From Combretum micranthum (Eukaryota; Streptophyta; Magnoliopsida; Myrtales; Combretaceae): a stretch of DNA of 64,000 bases. Location: positions 62,001 to 126,000 of the forward strand of contig JAMXBD010000975.1 of NCBI GenBank assembly GCA_024138025.1, read 5' to 3'. Shown here piece after piece: positions 1-12,300 of the stretch (positions are counted from its first letter, which is position 1; every line of letters begins with the position of its first letter). The notes under the pieces were generated by a model. That model was not told the DNA's origin and ran no database searches. It saw only the letters and a list, made by a program, of their open reading frames with translations. Both the position numbers and the translations under genes were made by a program.

Positions 1-1017
1 TTGTAAAATAAAAAATTGGAGTATTATTATTATTATTATTATTTATTTCCTCACATTATTTAAATGATTTTCAATATAATGGGTATAGAGTGCTCTAGAA
101 CTTGTACCTTCTATATATTAAAGAATAAGTATCTAGATTGACATAAGGTGTGGAGATCTCATATTGTACTTATCCTATAAAAGCAAGTTTTGGAAAGTTT
201 ACATGTGTAACTTACCTTAAGACCTCAACTCACTCGAACCTTATTCAGTCAAGTTGAGTATAGATGGATAATATGTATGATAGGATTATTCGCTCAGCCA
301 TAATCATACTGGATTGATTTTAGGCTCATAATAATTATGAGAAAGCTTAATTTAAAGATAAAAGAAAACCCAAGCTACTATGTAAATTGATTTAATATGT
401 TGGCATGGAGGAGGTAGCCTATCAGTATTATGACATTAGGAAAGATAGTAAAAATTTAATGATATGATGTCCCTTCCATGTTAGCAAACTAAGCAAACGA
501 TGTTGGGAATGTAGTTAAAATAGCAACAATAGATTTTATTGGATATTGAATTGCTTATTTAAAGTTTAGATGCCACACTAAACTTTTGTGCGAAGTTCAT
601 ATACCAAATTTGATATTTACTTGTTGTTGATAGGCTAAATTTGACCATGGCCTAATAGGCGCGATATTAGCAAAGTAGATTAGCCACAATATCCTTATGG
701 TCCATTAAGCGCCCCAATTGTCTCAGCTCATGGGCTTCAGTTAGTCATCAACCCGGTATCCTTGGTGCAACTCAAATCAAGGTCTTCCTCTATTAAGCTC
801 CCCCTCTCTTGTTAAGCTCTTGATTAAACAATATCTCATCTGTCTCAATACCACCATGGGGATACACTACACCTCCTTGGCTTGCCACATCTCTATGGAG
901 TTGTTCTAAACATTCCTGGGGAAACACTAAAGGAATCAGTTTCTAATCTCGCCTAATCATCCTCCACAGATGACCACTACTGCTACCTTAGAGCTAGGTT
1001 AGCTATCATCCATGAAA
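1..1017. other. intergenic, no gene seen
   Basis: This stretch has no supportable gene. It starts with a short ATT trinucleotide run (about 22-46). The rest is unassigned AT-rich DNA up to the LTR that starts at 1018. Confidence 0.6.
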
Positions 1018-1962
1018 AGTTAAACCAGTGAATTTAATATGAATTTTGATGAGGAAATATATTGCACAACTACCTATGTGTAATGTGATATGGTTATATT
1101 TGCATAGTGGTCTAGATTAAGTTGGATTGGTTTGGACTTATGCAAAGCCTTTTGATATTTTTTTTATGTAGGTTGGCAAAAAAGGCTCGAACTTGTTGAC
1201 AAAAGGTCTAGAACTTTGAAGCATAAAATGCGCCCTAGGTGATGTAGAACAATCCAAATAGTCCGAGCCAGTTGCAAGAGGTTTGAACCAGTTGTAAGAA
1301 GTTTGAACTTATTGACTAAAGGTCTAGACTTGTTGTGTTTTTCAACTAGTCATTGAAGTATTTAATACCTGACTGTTTTTTAAGCTTTTTGGGGGTATTA
1401 GTTAGGAGTTTTGGAGGGCTTATAAACACAGATATTTGAGCGGTTGGAGAGGATTGATTAAGCTTATTTATTCCTATCTAAACCTTGTAAACACTCTTAA
1501 AGTTTTATTTGTAAATTATGTTGATTTGTGAATGAGAGAAATAATGTAGTGCTATTTGTGTTGTATTCGCTATCTTTTATAAAGCACTAGTCTATAGATT
1601 TTGATTGAATTAATGGAATCTTGAGTTGTGCCCAGTGTATTAAGAAACTTGTTGTAAGAGTACAACTCAAACGTGTTCGTGTTTAAATTGCTTATAGCTC
1701 CTTATAGAGCATTGTTTGATTTGTCGAATAGAGTGTATAAAGTTTTCCTTGAGTGAGGTATTGTGCGGACCATGGAGATTGGGAGCAGACTGAACTCCAT
1801 GTTAAATCTTGGTATTATATCTTCTATCCCTCTCTCTTTACCTATTTGCATTTTGTTATTATTGTTTTTTATGTGTTAAGTTGCAACTATTAGATATCAA
1901 AGCTTAAAAAGTATAAAATTAGGCATTATTTCCTTCCTAAGTGTTATTTAGGTGTTTCAACA
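1018..1962 (+). mobile_element. LTR (family A), 5' type, followed by a primer site
   Basis: About 945 bp. The right end reads TTTCAACA and is followed two bases later by an initiator-Met primer-like site. A diverged copy of the same family lies in the opposite orientation at 33789-34799. The two align over the TATA region (GGAGGGCTTATAAACAC here), the segment after AAAGCACTA, the segment around GAGCATTRTTTG and the segment around GAACTCCATRTTA. The left edge (AGTTAAACC) is placed by matching TGTTGAACC of the other copy, so the first T has mutated. The TATA box is at 1421-1426. The internal region is lost at about 2037, where gypsy DNA begins. Copia or gypsy membership cannot be told from the LTR alone. 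Confidence 0.75.
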
Positions 1963-1964
1963 GT

Positions 1965-1977
1965 TGGTATTAGAGCT
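1965..1977 (+). promoter_or_regulatory. primer binding site (initiator tRNA-Met type)
   Basis: TGGTATTAGAGCT differs by one base from the standard plant retrotransposon primer site TGGTATCAGAGCT, which is complementary to the 3' end of initiator tRNA-Met. It lies two bases after the LTR end at 1962, which fixes the LTR as a left-hand (5') one. Confidence 0.75.
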
Positions 1978-2036
1978 ATAACTCTAGGACAAGTGCTTAA
2001 TTACATTTAGAGTATAAGATCATAACTAGTAACTGG

Positions 2037-2540
2037 TGGGAATTAGTCTACCTAGGTTCTAGAACCAATCACTAGAGCCCAAGCTAGAGGATTACAGAAT
2101 CTAGCATCATTGAAGATATTAGATGATCGCATGGAGCCATATGAAGATCATTTGACTAAGTCCTTTCCATTCCATACTTGCTTTGAGTTTAACTTAAAGC
2201 ATATTTGCATACTTACCAAAGAAGCAATGTAAATTCTCACTGATTTCACATTGGAGAAAAACATTGGTTGTATGCCGCTGGTGTAGGCTTGTATGCTGCC
2301 GGCCTACTGACTTGCGCCATCGGCCTTTGGCCGACCTTCAACATGTATAGATTTGAAATTTCAAGAGCTGCTAGCAAGGGCGCCATCTTTTATCTTTTAG
2401 GTAGCCAATTTTAATTGTATGACAGCTTTAGTTTCTTTTGTGTCTTTTAAGCTTCCTTTGCATTAGAATATATAGAACTTGATTCTTGTTTTTAGGATAG
2501 TTTTTGGCATATTGAAATTTCATCTATTGAGAATTCTCTT
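2037..2540 (+). repeat. gypsy 3'-end repeat, copy 1 (polyprotein end plus LTR start)
   Basis: It matches 4541-4983 along its length. The first part reads as PITRARAQ-type residues in one frame, a motif often seen at the end of plant gypsy polyproteins. After the purine tract (GGAGAAAAA near 2253) the LTR begins, at about 2260-2275, and continues past this repeat to 2758. A GC-rich block (2272-2340) is present here but mostly missing in the second copy. Confidence 0.8.
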
Positions 2541-2758
2541 AAATTTACTCTTATAAATCAAATTGTGATTGCGGCGAGTTTTCGTTCTTATCAATTCTTA
2601 ACTCGATTGTGGCGAACAAACTATTTTATCTTATTTGTCCATAATATCAAATGAGAGAGTGTGTAGTTCGTGTTATTTTTGGTGCATCATATCCATCAAT
2701 AATGCCGTTTGTATCCTTTAAATTTCATTGCATCTAAATATAAACATTAAAAATATCA
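2270..2758 (+). mobile_element. gypsy LTR (left LTR of the gag-bearing unit)
   Basis: The right end is fixed by the CA at 2757-2758, followed by TCC and the primer site. The left end is only approximate, since no clear TG follows the purine tract; the length is about 490 bp. It contains the GC-rich cluster 2272-2340, also discussed under findings. Confidence 0.65.
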
Positions 2759-2761
2759 TCC

Positions 2762-2775
2762 TTGGTATTAGATCC
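2762..2775 (+). promoter_or_regulatory. primer binding site of the gypsy unit
   Basis: TTGGTATTAGATCC resembles the initiator-Met primer site TTGGTATCAGAGC with two changes. It lies three bases after the LTR end. Confidence 0.65.
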
Positions 2776-2829
2776 TTTTAAGCACATCATCTTTTTGGTA
2801 TAAGGGCTACTCGATTGTTATGAAATCGA

Positions 2830-4120
2830 TGACCACACTAAAGTACGTTTAGCGGCTATTGAGTTTACAGGATATGATACTCTATGGTGGAAAAACATGG
2901 TTGCCAATCGAAGAAGAGATAAAGAGGCAGAGATTAGAACATGTCATGATATGAAGTGAGTCTTGAGGCGTAGATTTGTTCCAAAGCATTACAAACATGA
3001 GTTTTTCATGCACCTGCAGACATTAAGGCAAGGAGGAAAGACTGTAGATGAGTATGTCTAGAAATTTGAGACATTGATGATACATTGTGGAGCTGCTGAA
3101 CCTCCTGAGTAGACAATGGCAAGGTTTTTTTCTGGCCTAAAGCATGAGATAGCTCGTATTATTGAGTTGTAGTGATATAGTACACTTAAAGAAGCCATAC
3201 AGTTGGCTCTAAAAATTGAGAGGCAGAGACGTTCTAATCCTTGTAGAATAACATCTAACTGGTCTTCTTTTGAAACATTTGGAGGATATTCCAAATCTCC
3301 AGAATCTGATAGTAGGGAAGCGGGTAAGGGTATTTATGGTGACCCTAACTCTAGAAAGGAAGTGACAACTGATAAGTGAGTAGAGAAATCTACTAATGAT
3401 TCTGGCAAGGCTGTAGTGACTACCGAGTTTAACAGGGATGTTCTGGTAGTTTTGGGAAGAAAAGTAGAGAGGTGTAGTGTTTCAAGTGTCAAGGTTATGG
3501 GCATATTGCTTCTCAATGCCCTAAAAAAAGAATGTCGATCATCACTGATGGGGGACTTGTTGTAGAGGAAGAGGATGAAACTGAGAAGGATCCTGATGAG
3601 TTGCTTGCTACTATCAATTCTTATTATAAGGATAAGGAGGCCAATACATTTGAAAAATCAGGGAAGGAATAGTTCATGAGTTTAGTGCTGAGACAGAACT
3701 CAACTTTTATATCTTCAGTTGGTGATGAGTAGAGGGAAAATCTATTCTATATTGTTGTAGGATTGCAAGCAATGTTTGTGTCCTTCTAATCGATAGTGGG
3801 AGTTGCACAAATGTGGCAACAGTTTCCATGGTAGAAAGGTTACAATTTCCTACAGTTCTACATCTTAAGCTATATAAATTTTAGTGGCTAAACGATTAAG
3901 GTTGCCTATCTCTTGATTCCCAGGTTAAGGTACTAATCTCCATTGGGAATAGGTATCAAGATGAGGTCATTTGTGATGTTTTACCTATGAATGCTTCTGT
4001 ATAATCTTTGGGAGGCCTTGGTTATTTGATAATCGAATTATCCATGATGGGTACTTAAATAACTATGCTTTTCATAGAAATGGTAAGAGTATTGTTTTAT
4101 ATCTTATGACGCATGGAGAG
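2830..4120 (+). pseudogene. broken gypsy gag-protease reading frame
   Basis: Read in order, with frame changes and stops, this encodes a retrotransposon gag core (TKVRLAAIEFTGYDTLWW at about 2836-2890, then RRRFVPKHY and LRQGGKTVDEYV). A CCHC zinc knuckle CFKCQGYGHIASQC follows at about 3480-3522. An aspartic protease has its active-site motif LLIDSGSC at about 3780-3805, and then a segment like the plant gypsy IGNRYQDEVICDVLPMNA block lies near 3940-3990. In-frame TAG/TGA codons replace several W and Q codons. The N-terminal part of gag is missing, because homology starts only about 60 bp after the primer site. It cannot be translated as one protein. Confidence 0.8.
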
Positions 4121-4540
4121 ATTCAAATTGCTCAGAGTCAGATGCGTACTATACAAGAGAAAGGTACTGTGTTTATGAATAGGCTCAATATAGTGCAAGG
4201 ATATGGTGATAGGTATTTGGTTCTTTTTACTATATATCTTTATAAACTCTTTACATATATTCATTGGGCTATTAGGGACGGTTTTATTTATTGGAAGGGA
4301 GTTGAGCGTTCTAGGTTCGTGATACTTTCTTTATCACCATGAAGAGTTAGTGAGAGAGGGGGGTTTAAACACTTGAGAGGAGTAAGTGCTAGTGAGGAAG
4401 GTCATGTATTATGTTTTCATAACTCTTCATTGCAAGTAATTCCTCATTATTTACTATTCAAGAAGATGGAGGCAAATGATAAGCATCAAATTACAATTGA
4501 TCAAAATTTGAGGGAAGATCTTCCATAGGCCCGAAGACAT

Positions 4541-4983
4541 GATGGGAATCAGTCTACCGAGGTTCTAGAACCAATCACTAGAGCTCTAGCTATAGGATTA
4601 CAAAATCTAGCATCATTGAGGTTATTAGATGATCACATGGAGCCAGATGAAGATCATATGACTAAGTCCTTTCCATTCCATACTTGCTTTGAGTTTAACT
4701 TAAAAGAATATTTGCATACTGACCAAAGAAGCAGTGGAAATTCTGGTTGATTTTGCATGGGAGAAAAACACTAGCTATACGCTGCTGGCCAACATGCATA
4801 GAATCAAAATTTTAAGAGCCTCTAGCTTTTATCTTTTAGGTAGCCAGCTTTGATTGTACGACAGCTTTAGTTTCTTTTGTGTCTTTTAAGCTTCATTTGT
4901 ATTAGAATATATAGAACTTGGTTCTTGTTTTGAGGATAGTTTTTGGCACATTGAAATTTCATCTTTTGAGAGTACTCTTTGGT
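4541..4983 (+). repeat. gypsy 3'-end repeat, copy 2 (polyprotein end plus truncated LTR)
   Basis: It repeats 2037-2540 but lacks most of the GC-rich insert seen at 2272-2340. Homology to the left LTR stops at about 4983, so the right LTR is cut short. DNA beyond this point is unrelated. Confidence 0.8.
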
Positions 4984-6577
4984 TGCAGGCCGAACAAGTC
5001 TCTACTGACAAATTATCACCTATAACACTTAGTAACTACACTAACAAAGATTTAGGGTAACTCCAACATCGTAATGTGAACCAATTAATGAGAGACAAAA
5101 TATAAAAAATATTTTGTTTTTTAGTAGTTTTCAAAACATAATTATAAGTTTTCAAATGATTGGAAAAGTGTGGGGCTTAAATTTATGTAAAAAAAATTAA
5201 TGTACAATCAGATCATATTAGTTGAAGATAACTTTGTATCTAAAATATTTAAGACCTTATTATTTATATTTTAATTGGTTTGTCTCCTACTATCTGATGT
5301 AGGACTACTGTAGTTTCATTTTCTAATACTCCTCAGTGGCTTGATCTTAAATATCTCCATGAGGCGAGTTCGTTTGGCTAGGTCTTAGTAGATGGACCAA
5401 TCCAGGGTCTTAGGTCCATTGGCCAAAGTTAAGACCAATGCGGTTTAACCCAAATCCATTAAAAAAAGAAATAAAAAAAATATTTTTATATAAAAAAATG
5501 AAATAAAGATAAACATTAAATAAAGAGCAATAAAAAAATTTATAAAAACACAAATAACATTATTTTTGATATGAATAGAAATTATTCATTATTTACTTAT
5601 AATATCTAATTTATTGTTATAATAATACAATAAATAAATATATAATCAATTGTGTATAAAATTCTATTAAGAGACCGATCTCATTTTATACTTCTTTTTT
5701 CTTTTGTAATTTCTTTCACAATATTATTATAACCTTACATCGTTAATATTTTAATTCAAAAAACATAAATTTATATATAAAATAAATGCATATTATTAAT
5801 AATATTATTAATTATTTTAAGTTAAAATGGACAACTATAATATTCTTAGTCCCTGCTTTTATTTTGAGTTATAGAATTTTATATGAATCGGGATCGTACG
5901 CCAATCCTGGCCTCGCTGGTGGGATGTGGGATGGAGACTTTTTCAATCCACGGTTTTAGACTTTCATGTATGCGCCACGAGGCAATAGGTCGCGTTCTCA
6001 CTTATGGGCCCCTAGAATTATATGGGGAATTAAAGCGGAATTGACCATATTAATTAGGATAATTTTGTGTCTTAATTGCCTAGAAGAATTCAAAATCAAT
6101 AGTTTATACTTGTTTATACTTATATCCCAAACTTAGATACTTAGATGTTTTTATGGTCTCATATCGCATTAATGTAATTGTTAAAATAAATATTTATTAT
6201 AACCATAATAAATAGAATATTAACTATTTTAATTATTTATCCAGAAATAAATATGATATGAACTATTTGATAGTGATAAAGCCGATTTCATCAAAATTAA
6301 TGCTCCCGAACTCTGCCCGGAACTGTTGTATCTTCCATTTTCTAATATAAAGTATTTGCTATTGCTGAACTTGTCTGTAACTTATCTATAGATGTTAGGC
6401 CTTATAAGAAATCATCATCAACACAATTCCAGGCTCCAGAAAGCATCAAGTTCAGCGGCAAATCACACGCAAATTTGCCAAAATGAAAGTAACCAGGAGG
6501 CATAACTAAGGGGGATCCTTTCTCTTAATTCGAGTGCTAGAACAGAAACATCAAACTCAATGACGCTAAATTCGATC
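4984..6577. other. intergenic, AT-rich
   Basis: No gene is seen. A segment with more balanced base composition (about 5885-6050) includes GGGCCC and a few GC-rich words, but no reading frame or known element goes with it. The part next to 6578 is the downstream region of the minus-strand gene. Confidence 0.5.
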
Positions 6578-7279
6578 CTAGAGCCTGGTCTTCACCTTGG
6601 GCATTGACCCTTTATGTATCATATCTTTCTTATATTGCTGACCATCCCTCCCGTCCTGTGACCGTGAGCCATCAAGTTGTAGTTCCTTAACAGCATCGTC
6701 CACTAACTGCATCAAAAAGTTTTAAACAGAACCAGTAAGCACATAAAACGCGTGTGCAAATTCAAACTCGTCGTAAATGCTCATCATCTAATCCCATCCA
6801 CTTCCGAATGCATAAATATCACTGATTTAATATCGTTCTAACACTTATACATGGTGTACCTTTTTTATATCATCTGGTGAGAGATTGGGTGCTGCATCAG
6901 CCAAATGTTCCTTGACGATGCGGCTTAAGGTGGCGATGTCGTCGTTAACTAGCTTATCTCCGTTGATATCAGCAAATGCGTTGTCCAACATATCCCGAAC
7001 CTTCTTCAGGGCATCCGGAGGCACAGAAGCCGTCATAAGCTTCTCCAGCAGCCTTTCTTTTAATTTCATTAAAAAGCCCGAACTCGAGCTCAAACTGAAA
7101 TTCGAAACCCATCTGGAGCTAGAACTGTTATCTCCTTTCCCTTGTTTATGAGTGTCGTTTTCCACCTTAACTGCAAATGCCGGAGAGTACAGTTTTCCAT
7201 GTCCAATACCTTCTGCGTACTCCTCACTGGGATTTCTTTTGTTAGCCATGCCTTCTAGGTTCGGATCTTTTCCTACCAT
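6578..7279 (-). CDS. hypothetical protein, two exons
   Basis: I do not recognise the family. Exon 1 is 7279-6860 and ends AAAAAG|GTACAC. Exon 2 is 6706-6578 after TTTTTGATGCAG. The intron (6859-6707, 153 bp) is in phase 0 and splices ...SPDDIKK to LVDDAVKELQ..., giving a 182-residue soluble protein that ends KVKTRL. No membrane segment is seen. Residues 45-70 are serine-rich. Residues about 70-150 are rich in K, E, D and L and look like several amphipathic helices. A second Met at residue 11 (codon at 7249, context GGCATGGCT) has a better plant start context than the first and may be the real start, giving 172 residues. ACGT elements lie just upstream. The clean splice and balanced codons favour a real gene. 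Confidence 0.7.
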
Positions 7280-7318
7280 TCGCTTTGGCTTCGTATCAGT
7301 CTTAACTCATCTTCTATT

Positions 7319-7470
7319 TGTATATATCTTGAGTGTGCCACGTTAATTTTATTTGCAATAAGAAAAATGACACGTCTCCACCATATTATCAACACCGCAT
7401 GAAGGCGACTGACACCTTTCATTGAATGATGAAGCTGGAAGAACAACTTACCATGCCTTGTCAACGTGCC
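7319..7470 (-). promoter_or_regulatory. promoter of the hypothetical gene with ABRE-like elements
   Basis: Read on the minus strand, a TATATA sequence (about 7320-7326) lies 40-50 bp before the first ATG. Three ACGT cores follow upstream: ACGTGGCAC (7336-7343 region), ACGTGTCA (7369-7375) and one at 7464-7467 (GGCACGTTGA). ACGTGGC and ACGTGTC are classic abscisic-acid-response (ABRE) cores. That the gene responds to ABA, drought or seed maturation is inference. Confidence 0.5.
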
Positions 7471-9389
7471 AAGATTCCTGTATCAAGCAATTTTTTCAAC
7501 AACTTTTTTATTGATGAATTCTTTAAAAAAGTTACTTAAAGATTTTTTAAAATTTTTTTAGTTGTCATGGGTTACATCCTACCAAAAAAAATAAAAAAGA
7601 AAATAAGAAACTTACTTTTTGAGTTGCTTAGCTAAGTAACTTTGACATAGATTCTCATGTCAAGCAACTCCTCTAACACCTTACTTTATTGATTTTTTGA
7701 GTTGCTTAGTACGGAGATCCCTATTAAGTAACTCTAATAAAGTTGCTTTAATATACCTTTCTATAATAATTAGGGTTTGATTAAAAATAATATTTAGGCA
7801 TATTGATTAATGGCATATATATATTTTGATACTTATAACAACGATCATTATAATGTGAATAAAAGAAATATTTAGATACATTGATTAGTAACATATATAT
7901 TTAGTAGTTACAATAACATGACAATTAAGGTTATTATAATACGTGGAATCGAATTCGGTATATAAAAAATGAAGATGAGTATCAGATGCCACTTGGCTAT
8001 AAGGTTATTAATAATAACATATATATTAATAAATTAATTTTTACTAATACTACATATTATGTATAGTATGCATATATCAAAATATGATTAATTATTACAC
8101 ACTACATACATGAACAGCTAATATGTTTCCTCATCACCGGAATGGCTCATGTATTTGGGAGTGCGTCTAAGCAGCTAGATTTTCAAAAGCGGATTTTTGA
8201 AATTCTTTGGGTCATTATGTTGCCACAATATATATAGCGTGTCTTCAAGTGCCATTAAGTATCGATCTAGACGTTGGTTAATTATCGGCATCGTTTACAA
8301 GCCAAGAAAATACGTTACATGGATGAAGAAAGTTTCAGTTGCGAGCCAAACTACAAACAAGGTCGAAGGATATTAAGATTGTTTCAGATTACAAGAGAGA
8401 TGAAAATGGCTTTTAAATAATCTAAGATAAAGATTAAATCATAATGTTTGTAGCAGATGGTTTTGGATACCGTTTTGAGAGAGTGCGAGTTTGTCTCTTT
8501 GGTCAAAAGTTTGCAACCGTGCTAGAGAGAGGGAGAGAGAGAGATTCAGCTACTGTGCTAGAAAGGCTTCCAATTTGAGCTTATAGGATGAAACTCGAAT
8601 AATTCTGACGCTTGAATCAAGCTATTGAAGTCGATAATTATAGGCTCAAGTAGATTAATCACATCGAGACCTAAGAAATCAAGATTTTGAGCTCGACTTT
8701 TGATTTGGAACATTCAAGCTCAATCTGGTTTATAAAGGAAATATCTTCTAGAATTCGATCTTCTAACCTCCAATTACAATATTTCTTTTATAAATGGGAA
8801 AAAACAAAGTCAAATCTAACCCACGGAAATTCATATACTAGTATATACCTGTGTAATAAAGCTATACCGAGGCTAAAGTATCTCTTCTTTTTTTAAGAAA
8901 AAGGTCAAAGTGTCACCTCAACAACCCTGTGGAGGTGTGTCCACTTGCCTCATATCCGTCTCTCATGTTTCTCAATATTGGAACCTTTTGAGATGATTTT
9001 CACTTTGACATAATGTATAAGGCGAGTCTAGGTTTGAATTTTGATTTATCTAATTTATTTTTTTTAGCTTGAATTTTGCTATCATGAATCCTGAAAAAAT
9101 TATCCAAAATGTGTCTCTCGCCTTTTAGATTCACTTGATTCACTTAATCACACATTAATTAGTAGTATTTATGATAAATTTTTACCAAATATGCATTGTC
9201 GTGTTTTATGTGTGAAGGTAATTTTTTTTTCTTTTAATTTTTTAGCTAAAAACTTATCCACATTTTTAATGAATTTGAACAAGATTCGCATTGTTATACT
9301 AGTAGCCTAAGTGATCTCAAGGATTTCGCTATAATTTTGGTGAAATAAAAAAAATGGATAAAAGAGTAACTTAAAACAAGCTAATTTAA
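7471..9389. other. intergenic, AT-rich
   Basis: No supported gene. The part at 7480-7760 has several loosely repeated words built on GAGTTGCTTAG / AAGCAACTC in both orientations, possibly an old hairpin element. A GA-rich stretch lies at 8526-8545. The remainder is unassigned. Confidence 0.5.
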
Positions 9390-12300
9390 ATGATCCAGGA
9401 TAACAAGGACCCTGGTTTGCCTGGTCCAATAAAAAAGAAGAGGATAGATTGGCTCTTGAGAGAATTGATAGAGCTTTGGGATCTATAGAGTGGTTGCATT
9501 AGTATCCAAATACTCAAGTTTTGCACTGCGAGATGGTAGGTTCTAACCATGTTGCTTTGGTGATTGATTCACACTTTTTTGATATTAAGAGCAATAGAAA
9601 ATTTAAACTTGAACAAATATGGACCACTGTAGACACGTGTAAGAATGTGATTAAAGAAGCTTGGAGAGCTATGCCACTGAATAACCATCCTTACCCATTG
9701 GATTTTAAGTTGAAAAAATGCAGAGTTAAGCTAAATGAATGGAAGAAAGAAGTGTTTCTAAACAACATTACTGAAATTAGGAAGGTCCAAGATGAGCTTG
9801 CTATAAAAAAAGTGTCCTTAATGTGGGTCATTCTAAGGAAAGAGCCCTCTTTTCTAGGTTAAGTCTACTTTGGGACAGGGAGGAAATGTATTGGCATCAA
9901 CGTCCTAGAATCACTTAGTTGAAAGAAGGTGTTAGAAACATAAAGTTTTTCCATCAATCTACCCTTATGAGAAGAAAGAGGAATAAAATCCTTAGATTGA
10001 AAGATGAGAATGGGAGATAAATAAAGGTTGAGGAGGTTATAACGAGAGCCTTTCAAGTCCATTTTACAAAGCTATTCAAGTTTGATGGGGATCAAGAGTT
10101 TGGTGATGTGCTGAATTCTGTGCCTTCTTTGGTGAACAAAAAGATGAATGAGGCCTTATACACCCTGTAAACTTAGAAGAAGTGCAAAAAGGCTACATAT
10201 TAATTAGGAGCTCTAAAAGCTCCAAGCCTAGATGACTACTCGGGTATCTATTTTTAAAAATATTGGCATGATTTGGGTAATAGCGTAGTGTATATAGTCC
10301 TGCATTTCTTCAATTCAGGTACACTCCCTCTTTCCTTAATCACAAAGAGATTGTTCTTATTCCTAAAATTTTCTCCCCTCAAGAAGTTGGGCATTTCCAT
10401 CCAACTAGTCTTAGTAATCTCATACAAAATTATCTTTAGAATCCTAGTGAATTGTTTAAAGCCTATTCTTAATGATCTAATCTTTGAAAATGAAAGTGCG
10501 TTTGTTTTAGGCCATGTCATTCATGATAACATCATTATTGCTCATGGAGTTTTCCATTCCCAAAGAACTAAACATTCTGGTAGCAAACCTTTTTTGTGGC
10601 CTTAAACTTGACATGAATAAAGCATATGACCACGTAGAGTGGGATTTTCTTAGAAATGCATTAGATAAGTTTGGTTTTTGTGATGTCTTGATAAATTGGG
10701 TTATGGAATGCGTTACCTCTATTACTTATGGCATTTCTATCAATAGCAAATTTACAAGATATATTAGACCCTCTAGAGGTCTAAGGTAAGGCAACCTGCT
10801 TTCTATTCATTTTAGTTCTAGATGTCTTGTCGATGAACATTAAAAAAACTATTTTGGATAATCTTCTTTTAGGCATGAAAATCAAGTGATCATGTCCCAT
10901 TATGTCTTACCTTTTAGTTGTTGATGATTCTTTATTTTTTGTAGAGGCAAGTTTTGAAAATGTTCAGGTACTCAAGAATATTATACAAAGCTACTACACT
11001 GCCTCATAATAGAAAGTTAATTTTCAAAAATCTAGTATGTTCTGTAGTACAAATGCATACCCATGAAGAATAGAGGAGTTTGGAACATAATGGACAATTT
11101 AGGTAAATATCTTGGCATCCCTACCATGCGAGGAAGAAATAAATCTAAAGCACTTGGTTTGGTCAAAGATAAGATTAGACAAAGGTAAACAAGTTGGAAA
11201 AGAAGTGTCTACGATTGGTAGAGAAACTTTGATTAAAGTAGTTGCTGGGGAAATTCTAACATATTCCATGAGTTGTCTTGGGTTTCCTAGCAAATGGTGT
11301 AAGGAACTTAATTCTATGATTGCCCAATATTGGTGGGGCCAAACAAATGAATAGAGGAAGATATATTGGTAGGGTTGAGACAAAATCACCCTTCCAAAAT
11401 CTCAAGGAGGGTTGGGTTTTAAGGATCTTCAAGACTTTAATATTGCCGTGCTCACGAAACTTGCGTAGAGACTATTCTCAAACCTAAATTCCTTATGGGC
11501 ACGGCTTTTGAAAGGCATATATATCCTTTACTCTCCTTTTTTGCAGGCATTTAAAGACTAGAGATTCATGGGGCTGAGTGAGCATCCTACAAAGGAAACA
11601 ATTCCTTACCAAGGTGAAATCTGGCAAGTAGGTAATGGAAGATCGATTAAAGCTACTAATGATAGGTGGATTCCTAGCCTTGAGACACATCGTCCCAAGT
11701 TTAAAGATAACATCATCAAGCAAGAACTTAATGTAGTAGACTTAATTCATCAACAATCGGGTTTTTATAACCTCCATGCACTAAAGTGGTGGTTTGATGA
11801 TAGCACAATTAAAGCTATACTTAAAATTCCAATCCTAAATAGTGCCATAGAAGATTGACTTGTATGGCCCCATGAGAAGTTTGAAAAATTTAGTGTAAGA
11901 TCAGCTTACAATTTCATCAGGTGCCTTTACTAACGAGCATAGCATACCAGCTTCAAGCTCTCATCAAGTTAAAAAAAGAAACATGGAGGAAGGTGTGGTA
12001 CTGCCTAAGTTTACCTAGGATCAAGCACTTTGTATGGAGCGCCTTGAATAATGCAATACCATGTCATCTAAATTTGGTAAAGAGAGAGGTGATTCAATTC
12101 TCTCATTGGAACTTTTGTGAGGAAGTATAATCTATAAAGCATCTCCTTTTATGTTGCACAAGGACTAAATTAATTTACCTTGCCTTCTCAGGCTTTAGAA
12201 TCAATTTTGAATAGATTACCAACTTGGATGTGTGGTTGAATTCATGTGTAGAAGGGATTATTAACAAGAAAGATAGTGTTGTAGTTTTTGCAAGGATTTG

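Larger units (their letters stand above)
2037..4983 (+). mobile_element. Ty3/gypsy retrotransposon remnant, rearranged and internally deleted
   Basis: The order is: end-of-polyprotein segment plus LTR (2037-2758), primer site (2762-2775), partial gag and protease (about 2830-4120), a short unassigned stretch, a second end-of-polyprotein segment (from 4541), and a truncated second LTR ending at about 4983. Reverse transcriptase, RNase H and integrase are absent. A polyprotein end lying upstream of the left LTR is not normal for one element. It suggests two elements sharing an LTR, formed by LTR-LTR recombination, followed by a large internal deletion. The whole unit sits just behind the primer site of the LTR at 1018-1962. 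Confidence 0.75.

Noticed and set aside
6885..7151. plus-strand frame opposite the hypothetical gene
   Set aside because: It is the shadow of exon 1 of the minus-strand gene, which has the better splice and start evidence.
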